This document shows, piece after piece, positions 17,395-24,659 of a stretch of 64,000 nucleotides of DNA. The first letter of the stretch is position 1. Every line of letters starts with the position of its first letter. The stretch spans positions 47,330 to 111,329 of the forward strand of contig JANQGG010000060.1 in NCBI GenBank assembly GCA_028277445.1, in the 5' to 3' direction. The notes beneath the pieces are model-generated. The model ran no database searches. It saw only the letters and a program-made list of their open reading frames with translations, and was not told where the DNA came from. Source of the stretch: Chloroherpetonaceae bacterium (GTDB lineage: Bacteria; Bacteroidota; Chlorobiia; Chlorobiales; Chloroherpetonaceae). Position numbers and translations under genes: made by a program.

Positions 17395-18483
17395 TTATTG
17401 ATTTACAACCTTTACTTTTTTAAAATCTCTTAACCCTATGTTTTGAGTTAAGACGATGGATTCCCCGGAATCCAATCCTGAGAGAACTTCAACATAATCG
17501 CCATAATTTCTACCCAAACGAACCCAGCGTAAGTTTGCTCGATTATCTTCGCCTACCACATAAATGCCTTCGAGCTGACCGCGTTGGAAAACCGAAGACT
17601 TCGGCACTAAAAACGTTTTTTGTTTTGATTTAGTGATGGCAATCCTGGCAAACATTCCCGGCTTAACCGATCCATCCGGATTTGTCATCTTGGCTTTTAT
17701 TTTAAACTGATGACTCATCTTATTTGCCGATGGCACTACGCGTGTAATTTTAGCTTCATATACCCGATCGTCTGACGAAACCGAGTTACCGGGAATAATG
17801 ACGCTAACCGGCATATTTACGGAAACAAATTCAATTTCACTTTCCGGCACTGATGCGGTAACATCCAAACTGCTCATACGCTCAACCACAATAACGGGCA
17901 TACCCGGCGTGGCCATATCGCCTATATCAACATATTTATCCGCTACCACGCCGTTAAAAGGCGCGCGCAGGCGGACATAGCTAATCAGCTCTTCGATTTC
18001 TTTTTTCATCTCTTCAGCAGAAATTTTCTTTGCCTTGGCGTTTTCATAGGCTAGCGTTACATCGTCCATTTCTTTCTGAGTGGCTGCATTCTGAGCAAAT
18101 AACGATTGAAAACGCTGATAGTTTTTTTCTGCATTGTTGAACAAGACATTTGCCGCACTTATTTGTGCTTCGGCTTGCTTAAGCTTGGCATCAACGTCCC
18201 GGCTGGAAAGCTTGACGAGCAATTGCCCGGCTTTCACAAACTGGCCTTCCTTAACATAAATATCCTGAACTTTACCCATAACACGGGTAGCGATCTCGGC
18301 CCGGTCGCCGGCTTCGACGATAGCCGAATAAATCACCGGTTCCTGTGTTTCTTTCGCAACAACCTTTGTGGTTGAAACCGTTACCGGTTCTCCATCATCT
18401 AATTGAGTTTGGCTCTTATCTTCGCCACACCCTACCAATGCTCCTGTTGCGACAAGTAATAAGATGTAAAAAGAAATGCGCAT
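17395..18483 (-). CDS. RND periplasmic adaptor (membrane fusion lipoprotein)
   Basis: 362 residues. The N-terminus has a lipoprotein signal with LVGC (Cys19). The adaptor plan follows: a beta-barrel/biotinyl-lipoyl segment (GKVQDIYVKEGQFVKAGQLLVKL), a helical hairpin (residues about 95-165, rich in Ala/Lys/Glu), the returning lipoyl half (LRAPFNGVVADKYVDIGDMATPG), and a C-terminal barrel ending VVNQ. It links the inner-membrane RND subunit to TolC. The gene is 13 bases before the RND gene and 45 bases after tolC in the same operon. Confidence 0.93.
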   Translation of the reverse strand: MRISFYILLLVATGALVGCGEDKSQTQLDDGEPVTVSTTKVVAKETQEPVIYSAIVEAGDRAEIATRVMGKVQDIYVKEGQFVKAGQLLVKLSSRDVDAKLKQAEAQISAANVLFNNAEKNYQRFQSLFAQNAATQKEMDDVTLAYENAKAKKISAEEMKKEIEELISYVRLRAPFNGVVADKYVDIGDMATPGMPVIVVERMSSLDVTASVPESEIEFVSVNMPVSVIIPGNSVSSDDRVYEAKITRVVPSANKMSHQFKIKAKMTNPDGSVKPGMFARIAITKSKQKTFLVPKSSVFQRGQLEGIYVVGEDNRANLRWVRLGRNYGDYVEVLSGLDSGESIVLTQNIGLRDFKKVKVVNQ

Positions 18484-18528
18484 TATCTTGTGTCCTCGTT
18501 GTTTATTGGTTTAAATCTATAGTTAATG

Positions 18529-19959
18529 TTATTCAACAATTTTGTATGTACCGTTGTAAAACGCCAGTTGGCTGCCGGCAATCTTAAAATCATATTTTGC
18601 TTTCATCAATCGCAAACGCGCGTTGGTTAATGCGGCTTCGCGCGATAAAAATTCCGAAGCCCGTTCCAAACCCTCACGAAAGCGTTGATTGATGATCCGA
18701 AAACTTTCTTCGGCTTGCTTTACGGAAGTTTCGGCAATCAATACGCGCTTTTGAGACGAAAGCAACTCGCGATAAGCTTGTTTGAGTTCCACCGAGCTTT
18801 TTTCTTTGGCCTCTTCATACTTTATTTTCATTTCTTCGGCATTGGCCGACTCGGTTCTGGTTTGGCCCAATCGAGCAAAACCGTCCAGAATATTCCACTG
18901 CGCGCTAACGCCTAAGGTCCAGTTCTTACCATCGTTATCAAACAGTGCGTCTCCATTCCACTCATAACGCCCAAATGCATTTAACCGAGGCAACCAGCCC
19001 ATCCATTTGCTCTTGTATTTTCGGCTGGCAGCACGTTCAAAGGCATCCATTGCTTTTAAATCTGTACGCTCCGTCGGCACTTTGTTCAAGTCAACGGTTG
19101 GAAGATTTTTTTCTACGGTTATGCTATCTACCGGTTGAATTTCAACATCACCTTCAATTCTTAAAATAAACCGGAGCATATCGGCTGATGTTTTTGCATC
19201 ATTTTCAGCCACCAATAATTGCTCTTTAAGCTCAGCTTTTCGCACCTCAGCCGAAAGCAAATCCGCTTTGGTAATCAAACCTTTGTTATAAGCGGCTGAA
19301 GCTTCGCCAACATAGGCTTCAATGGATTTTAGCGCTTTTTGAATAGCATGAACTTTGTTTCTGGCCAAGATCAACCCGAAATAGGATTTTTCAACTTGTA
19401 TGGCGATGGCTTCTTGGGTTCGTTTCAGTGAATACTCGTAACCTTCCGAAGCTGAAGCTGCCGCAAAACGACCAAGGATTGCATCAAAATTTAAAATGGG
19501 CTGTTGAACTTCAATAGCCGTCGTAAAATTATTGAACTCCCTGGGATTATTAAGTTTTGGAAGATTTGGATCCATGAACATTGTTAATGCCGTACCATCA
19601 GGCCCGGAAAAATCACCCAAGTTAAAAATACCTTGTCTTAATTTCCCGCCAAACACGGCAACCGGATCGTCCGAACGAATAAATGTTTCCGAAAGCGTGA
19701 CTTTAGGTAAAAAGCCGCTCCAGCTTTCCAAACTCTGTCCCGATGCCTGATCCTGCTTATGTCGCGCAATTAGAACCTGATGATTTTTTTCGTTAGCCCG
19801 CTTTAAAGCATCGTTTAACGTTAGTTTTTGTACGCTTTTACCAGGCTCTGAAGCCATTGCTGCTTGCGCCATGGCAAAAAACTGGATCACAAATAGCGTA
19901 ATGAATAAATAACGTTTATACCCTAATTGGCTATTGAATAACATATTTGGTTTTTTCAA
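18529..19959 (-). CDS. TolC-family outer-membrane channel
   Basis: 476 residues. A signal peptide (ITLFVIQFFAMAQAAMAS) is followed by two repeats of the TolC helical/strand unit: KLTLNDALKRANEKNHQVLIARHK at the start and the second-half counterpart ERTDLKAMDAFERAASRKYKSKWMGWLPRL, each with long coiled coils. The C-terminal helix ends ALTNARLRLMKAKYDFKIAGSQLAFYNG. It would be the outer-membrane exit duct for the RND pump encoded downstream. It is the first gene of the operon; the promoter should lie in the 265-bp divergent region shared with the DUF302 lipoprotein. Confidence 0.92.
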   Translation of the reverse strand: MKKPNMLFNSQLGYKRYLFITLFVIQFFAMAQAAMASEPGKSVQKLTLNDALKRANEKNHQVLIARHKQDQASGQSLESWSGFLPKVTLSETFIRSDDPVAVFGGKLRQGIFNLGDFSGPDGTALTMFMDPNLPKLNNPREFNNFTTAIEVQQPILNFDAILGRFAAASASEGYEYSLKRTQEAIAIQVEKSYFGLILARNKVHAIQKALKSIEAYVGEASAAYNKGLITKADLLSAEVRKAELKEQLLVAENDAKTSADMLRFILRIEGDVEIQPVDSITVEKNLPTVDLNKVPTERTDLKAMDAFERAASRKYKSKWMGWLPRLNAFGRYEWNGDALFDNDGKNWTLGVSAQWNILDGFARLGQTRTESANAEEMKIKYEEAKEKSSVELKQAYRELLSSQKRVLIAETSVKQAEESFRIINQRFREGLERASEFLSREAALTNARLRLMKAKYDFKIAGSQLAFYNGTYKIVE

Positions 19960-20037
19960 TTTTAAACCTCGTAATCATTGTTTGTTGCCCACCTAGCCTA
20001 ACGAATTCGTATTGCTAAGTAAAAAATTAGTTCAATG

Positions 20038-20059
20038 TATATAACTATGTGGTTATATA
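20038..20059. promoter_or_regulatory. 8-bp inverted repeat in the tolC / DUF302 divergent promoter
   Basis: TATATAAC-tatgtg-GTTATATA is a perfect 8+6+8 inverted repeat. It sits 79 bases upstream of tolC and about 165 bases upstream of the DUF302 gene, so one regulator could control both. AT-rich sites of this shape are used by ArsR/SmtB-type metal or sulfide sensors among others; no regulator gene is adjacent, so identity is open. Confidence 0.55.
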
Positions 20060-20099
20060 TGATATTTTATAAAAAAAAACAATATATTTGTCATTGATT

Positions 20100-20124
20100 T
20101 CATGATTTATTTACTGAATCATGA
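20100..20124. promoter_or_regulatory. second inverted repeat in the same divergent promoter
   Basis: TCATGATT-tatttactg-AATCATGA is a perfect 8-bp inverted repeat with a nine-base spacer, about 100 bases upstream of the DUF302 lipoprotein gene and 41 bases to the right of the first repeat. It may be an operator or a second half-site cluster. Confidence 0.45.
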
Positions 20125-20224
20125 CCAGGCCGATTGCGTGATTTAAAGTATATTATTAAACCACTGATTAACACAATTTCCAATTTCATCGGATAAAATA
20201 CTTCAATATAAAAGGAGAACCTAC

Positions 20225-21202
20225 ATGTCTTTCATACAAAAACTTTCAGTTTATTTTTTTACCGGAATTTTATTCTTGCAAATATTAGGGTGCGATACCG
20301 GCAATGACCCCACAAAGCTTTTAAATCCTCAAAACATGCTTATTGAAGTACAAAGCCCTTACAACGCAGAAGCCACTAAAAATAAAATTCTACAAAACAT
20401 AAATGACTTGCCCGGTTGGGGACTTGTACAAGGAGAAGCCGTCAGTTTTGATGCTGTCCTTAATAAAGATTGGGATGGACTAAAGATTGACAGCCTATAC
20501 GCCATAGAAATCGGCAATCCGGATTATACAGGCACAATTTTATCGGAAGATCAAAATAAATTTGCTTCAGTTATGATGCCATGTGTGATTGCAATATATC
20601 AAAAAGGAGATGGCAAAACCTATGTATCTTATATGAATGCGCGGATTATGGGTAAGATTTTTCAAAATTTCCCCAAGATTCAAGAATACATGGGATCAAA
20701 AATTGCACAGGATCAGGATAAAATGCTTGACTTTCTTGATTTACCTGAAAATGATTGGGGCGAATCCCTTCCCGGCATGAATGAAAAAGAAATGGTTTTG
20801 GATCAGCAAAGTTTGCTGGGCTCAATTGAAGAGACAGTTGATAGCATTCGTCATCGAGTTGAGACAATGGAAGGCTGGGAGTTTTTTAAAGGCCGCGATA
20901 CCTTTACCCTAGATGAGGTGGTTAAAATGAGTGTCCCTGGAAAATATGATGATCTAAAAAAAGTGCACCTCATTGAAATTTGCAACAAGGACTACTCGCG
21001 GCGCATACTTGGCGAACCTGAAAACCGATTTGTTTCTGTAATGTTGCCTTGCACAATCGCCGTTTATGAAAAATCCGATGGCACGATTTGGATCAGCAGA
21101 CTTCGTACAGAGCGTTTAGGTCAAGTTTGGGGTGGAACCATCGAGGATGTTATGGGAACACTTGTTTCAACAGATGTTGCTAGAATTGTTACAGGAAATT
21201 AA
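20225..21202 (+). CDS. lipoprotein with two DUF302-like domains
   Basis: 325 residues. The lipobox is ILGC with Cys23, followed by Asp at +2. Two homologous halves follow: residues about 38-150 and 200-320. Each has a helix after VQSPYNAEAT / IEETVDSIRHR, the GWGLVQG / GWEFFKG turn, the IEIGNPDYT / IEICNKDYS strand, and FASVMMPCVIAIYQKGDGKTYVS / FVSVMLPCTIAVYEKSDGTIWIS. The conserved MxPC and YxxxDGxxxxS elements match the DUF302 fold. DUF302 proteins are common beside sulfur and metal-redox genes, function unknown. A clear AAAAGGAGAA ribosome site precedes the ATG. It is divergent from the RND operon and ends in a strong terminator. Confidence 0.75.
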   Translation: MSFIQKLSVYFFTGILFLQILGCDTGNDPTKLLNPQNMLIEVQSPYNAEATKNKILQNINDLPGWGLVQGEAVSFDAVLNKDWDGLKIDSLYAIEIGNPDYTGTILSEDQNKFASVMMPCVIAIYQKGDGKTYVSYMNARIMGKIFQNFPKIQEYMGSKIAQDQDKMLDFLDLPENDWGESLPGMNEKEMVLDQQSLLGSIEETVDSIRHRVETMEGWEFFKGRDTFTLDEVVKMSVPGKYDDLKKVHLIEICNKDYSRRILGEPENRFVSVMLPCTIAVYEKSDGTIWISRLRTERLGQVWGGTIEDVMGTLVSTDVARIVTGN

Positions 21203-21210
21203 TTTTCTTA

Positions 21211-21243
21211 AAGCCCGCTAAACTTTTAAGCGGGCTTTTTTAA
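21211..21243 (+). terminator. rho-independent terminator of the DUF302 gene
   Basis: AAGCCCGCT and AGCGGGCTT pair around a short A/T loop and are followed by a run of T. It lies eight bases after the stop codon. Confidence 0.9.
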
Positions 21244-21248
21244 TAAAC

Positions 21249-21272
21249 TACCCCGTGGCTTGCCGCGGGGTA
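21249..21272. repeat. GC-rich hairpin TACCCCG...CGGGGTA
   Basis: A 7-bp stem with a ten-base loop (TGGCTTGCCG) follows the terminator directly. It has no T run; it may be a small palindromic intergenic element or RNA-stabilising hairpin. Confidence 0.45.
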
Positions 21273-21491
21273 TCAATAGCTATGCCGTACGCCCCCAACA
21301 TCCGGAAGCACAATCTTTGGTCATTCTCCCCGATTCCAGAGTAAGCTGCAGGGCATTGAACCCCAAAACAGAATAACCCCATTGCAAAAATCCCAAATTA
21401 AAGACCCCGATCTTTTGATGATGAGAATCTATTTGGTTATATGTAAAATGATCTTTTAACGACAAGTGTTTTATCCAAAACCCAATTCATT

Positions 21492-22331
21492 ATGAACATC
21501 AATGCTTTTAAGACCATTCGGATGGTATTTGTCTGTATTTTATTAATGATTGGTTCAACCGGGAATGGGTATGGCAAAAGCCTCATAAAAAAAGACTCTG
21601 TTGATGCGTTGCTATCCAGAATGCCTGTTATTTCAATTTTCAAAGACAACTATTTCAGTACCGGTATCCCATTAAATAAACCGATCACAAACTCATCATC
21701 GGATGTCAAGTTTCAAATCAGCATTAAGCATCGCTTTTTGAATAAAAAACTGCCTTTTGAAACATGTGCGTTTATCAGTTACTCACAAAAGTCGTTTTGG
21801 AAATTTTATGCCGAGTCCAAACCATTCGACGATTCTAACTACAACCCAACCATTGGCCTTTCAAAATTTTTTTATGACGACAATGATTTTTTATGCGGGA
21901 TCGGTTATTTGTACTATGAGCATGAATCGAATGGCCAGCCGGGAACTAATTCAAGAACATGGGATAGAATCACCATAAGTTATCTTAAACCATTTATAAA
22001 TCATGCAACTCTGAAACTATCGTTGTGGGTACCCTTTAATTTCAAGGAAGACAATCAAGAATTTCTCCATTACCAAGGATTTGGCGAAATCATTGTTAGC
22101 ATGCCTTTATTCTCAGAAAATTTTATTGCAAGCGTAACGGGACGCAAAGGCACAAAACGAATGTACGGTTCACTGGAAACCGAGCTCAATTGGAAAGCTT
22201 TTTCAAGTAGCAATCATTACTTGTATGTTCAGTGGTTTTTGGGTCAGGGCGAAAGTATGTTGCATTTTAAACGAAACACAAATATGCTTCGGGTTGGCGT
22301 CAATATTAAACCAAGTCAATTTTTGTTTTAA
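21492..22331 (+). CDS. pldA: outer-membrane phospholipase A (OMPLA family)
   Basis: 279 residues with a signal peptide (VFVCILLMIGSTGNGYGK) and a 12-strand barrel plan. Signature regions are FETCAFISYSQKSFWKFY, SKPFDDSNYNPTIGL and GYLYYEHESNGQPGTNSRTWDRI. Catalytic His144 and Ser146 lie in HESNG, spaced as His142 and Ser144 of E. coli. The third triad position, Asn156 in E. coli, is Asp158 here (SRTWDR instead of SRSWNR), at exactly the same spacing. It ends in SQFLF, an aromatic barrel end. It hydrolyses phospholipids that reach the outer leaflet. Its stop overlaps the end of the convergent SMUG2 gene by four bases. Confidence 0.85.
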   Translation: MNINAFKTIRMVFVCILLMIGSTGNGYGKSLIKKDSVDALLSRMPVISIFKDNYFSTGIPLNKPITNSSSDVKFQISIKHRFLNKKLPFETCAFISYSQKSFWKFYAESKPFDDSNYNPTIGLSKFFYDDNDFLCGIGYLYYEHESNGQPGTNSRTWDRITISYLKPFINHATLKLSLWVPFNFKEDNQEFLHYQGFGEIIVSMPLFSENFIASVTGRKGTKRMYGSLETELNWKAFSSSNHYLYVQWFLGQGESMLHFKRNTNMLRVGVNIKPSQFLF

Positions 22332-23017
22332 AACCCAGCGCTTAACGCTTCGTTAAACACCCGAAGGTATTTTTCAACATAGTCATCCATTTTTTTGCGG
22401 CGATACTGCATAATGAAACGCGGGTGCTCCACAGCCAGTATGCGATCAAAAAAGCCAAATTCATCGTTGAGTTTTAAGGTTACCTCCTTGAGTTTACCCG
22501 TGCCTAAACAAATGGCCGCTTTACGATTTGCGCCAAACTTTAACTGAGTTTTAATCGAGCAAACCATAAACGGTTTAAGCGCATTATAAACCTCAGATGT
22601 ATCGTAAAAATTGAAGTTCTTACCATTTTTCATTAATCCCAATGGATTAATGATATTGATATAAAACGCACGATAGAATTTCTCTTCTCCGCCAAAACCA
22701 TCGATGACGGTGTGAATGAACCCTGCCGAGAGTTCGGGCTTTTTTGGTAAGGTATTTGGAATCCCGTAACGCTTTTCCAACAAAACCGGATCAATAAATG
22801 GCAACCCCGTCAGGCCGCCACCATGCCGTCCGGGATTGATCCCCCATATAAATGTGCGAGGGTTCGTGTCGGAATAATACCGGGTGTAAAATGTTTTAAC
22901 AATGGCTTGAACTTCAGGGAATTGATAGGGGGTTAAGACTTCAACCGATTTGGGAAGATTTGTTGGCGGTTGCAACGAAAGAAGAAAATCAATGATTTGA
23001 TTAGCTTGTGTAGACAT
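22328..23017 (-). CDS. SMUG2-type uracil-DNA glycosylase family protein
   Basis: 229 residues. The uracil-glycosylase fold is shown by FIWGINPGRHGGGLTGLPF (motif 1, substrate pocket) and the late AVEHPRFIMQYRR (motif 2, HPR/HPS loop). The intermediate INIINPLGLMKNGKNFNFYD is typical of the SMUG2/DUF4918 branch known from Bacteroidota. It removes uracil or its oxidised derivatives from DNA. In SMUG enzymes the first motif has Asn in place of the UNG Asp; the Asn of GINPG fits this. It is a single gene, convergent with pldA. Confidence 0.8.
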   Translation of the reverse strand: MSTQANQIIDFLLSLQPPTNLPKSVEVLTPYQFPEVQAIVKTFYTRYYSDTNPRTFIWGINPGRHGGGLTGLPFIDPVLLEKRYGIPNTLPKKPELSAGFIHTVIDGFGGEEKFYRAFYINIINPLGLMKNGKNFNFYDTSEVYNALKPFMVCSIKTQLKFGANRKAAICLGTGKLKEVTLKLNDEFGFFDRILAVEHPRFIMQYRRKKMDDYVEKYLRVFNEALSAGF

Positions 23018-23020
23018 AAT

Positions 23021-23044
23021 AAAAAAAGCGGCTCATAAGCCGCT
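23021..23044 (-). terminator. rho-independent terminator of nhaA
   Basis: AGCGGCT-cata-AGCCGCT, followed on the minus strand by seven T, lies about 20 bases past the nhaA stop. Confidence 0.92.
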
Positions 23045-23065
23045 CTTTGTAAACCTGTTTATAAA

Positions 23066-24559
23066 TTAACGCGCAGAAGGGGTTTCTGCTAATTCCAGTT
23101 CCTCTGATGCATTGGAATAGGTTTCTTCATGCTGCGGCTCATCGGTTTCTTGATAACTGGTAAAAAATCGTATCCACAAATAACCAATAATACCAGCTAA
23201 AGCCGAAGCTAGCAAAATACCGGTCTTGGCAGAAACCAGCATCTCTTGCATTCCCGGAAATGCCAATTCAGTCACAAATATTGACATGGTAAAGCCGATA
23301 CCGCCCATAAAACCCACGCCAATAATATGTTTAAAATTAGCGCCTGATGGCAAATTACCAATGTTGAATCGCATAGCCAGCCAGGTTGAACCGGAAATTC
23401 CGATCAGTTTTCCCAGAACCAATCCTAAAATCACCCCAATGGTCACAGGGCTTGTAATGGCTGCGCCAAAATCTTCGGTATGAATTTTAACGCCGGCATT
23501 GGCTAACGCAAATATCGGGATTATGATAAATGCGGTTAAAGGATGCAAGGCATGTTCGAGTTTTCTTAAAGGACTTGCAACGGCAGTGGTTGCCATATCC
23601 ATTTTCTCAATAATTTCAGCTTGTTCATGATTTGAAAATGCCGACCAGCCAAACGTTTTCTGGGTTTGAACGCCGATGTTTCTATCGAATTGTTTCAGCA
23701 TACACCTGATTTTTTCACTAAAAATACGCGGGTGATACTTTGGACGAGCTGGTATGGTCATGGCAACTAAAACGCCGGCAAGCGTCGCATGAATCCCGGA
23801 CTGAAGAAAAGCCATCCATACAAATGTTCCAATAATCATATATGGCGCAATAGACCGGACGCCAAGCAGATTCATCGCAGTTAAAATCACAAGCAAAGCG
23901 GCGGCAATAACCAAATAAACCATAAAAATTTGCTCAGTATAAAATATTCCAATAACAAGCACAGCGCCTAAATCATCGACAATTGCCAACGCTAACAAGA
24001 AGGTCATAACCGATGCGGGTACGCGTTTTCCAAGCAATGCCAGCACGCCGACTGCAAAAGCGATATCTGTAGCCATCGGAATGCCCCAGCCTCTGACCGC
24101 TTCGCCAGAGCTATTCACAAAAAAATAAAACAACGCAGGCACAACCATGCCGCCTAACGCCGCAATTACCGGCAAAGCGGCTTTGGATAGCGAAGAAAGC
24201 TCGCCAACCATAACTTCGCGCTTAATTTCAAGGCCGACAACCAAAAAGAAAAGAGCCATTAGCCCATCGTTGATCCAATGATGGATCGTTTTTTCATAAA
24301 GTGATGTTCCCAGTTCAAATCCTACAACGGTGTGAATAGCATGCTCATAGGTATCATGCAAGCCAGAATTTGCCAAAATGAGCGCTATAACCAGACATAC
24401 CATCAAAATTAAACCGCCCGCAATTTGATTTTGGGTAAATCGCTCAAAAGGTGTAATGACTTTTCTGAATGCGTCTTCAAAAGGGGCTTTAAAGTCGCTT
24501 TGATCAACTGAATCTTGCTGTTCTTTTAAATTTTCACAAAGTTCATTTCTTCCAGACAT
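23066..24559 (-). CDS. nhaA: Na+/H+ antiporter NhaA
   Basis: 497 residues, longer than E. coli NhaA (388) by hydrophilic N- and C-terminal extensions plus a soluble insert (about 275-345, PKYHPRIFSEKIRCML...). The core is NhaA: GLMALFFLVVGLEIKREVMVGEL, ATDIAFAVGVLALLGKRVP and FLLALAIVDDLGAVLVIGIFYT, the Asp-Asp pair being the Na+/H+ binding site. The late GVGFMGGIGFTMSIFV is also conserved. It exports Na+ using the proton gradient, giving pH and salt homeostasis. Single gene with its own terminator. Confidence 0.96.
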   Translation of the reverse strand: MSGRNELCENLKEQQDSVDQSDFKAPFEDAFRKVITPFERFTQNQIAGGLILMVCLVIALILANSGLHDTYEHAIHTVVGFELGTSLYEKTIHHWINDGLMALFFLVVGLEIKREVMVGELSSLSKAALPVIAALGGMVVPALFYFFVNSSGEAVRGWGIPMATDIAFAVGVLALLGKRVPASVMTFLLALAIVDDLGAVLVIGIFYTEQIFMVYLVIAAALLVILTAMNLLGVRSIAPYMIIGTFVWMAFLQSGIHATLAGVLVAMTIPARPKYHPRIFSEKIRCMLKQFDRNIGVQTQKTFGWSAFSNHEQAEIIEKMDMATTAVASPLRKLEHALHPLTAFIIIPIFALANAGVKIHTEDFGAAITSPVTIGVILGLVLGKLIGISGSTWLAMRFNIGNLPSGANFKHIIGVGFMGGIGFTMSIFVTELAFPGMQEMLVSAKTGILLASALAGIIGYLWIRFFTSYQETDEPQHEETYSNASEELELAETPSAR

Positions 24560-24659
24560 TGCTGTAATAGTTTCGTTAAAAAATCACCCCACAGCATTTC
24601 GTATTAATAAGACTCTCAAACGTCCATTCATATTCAATGAAACTGATTGGGACCTGTTT

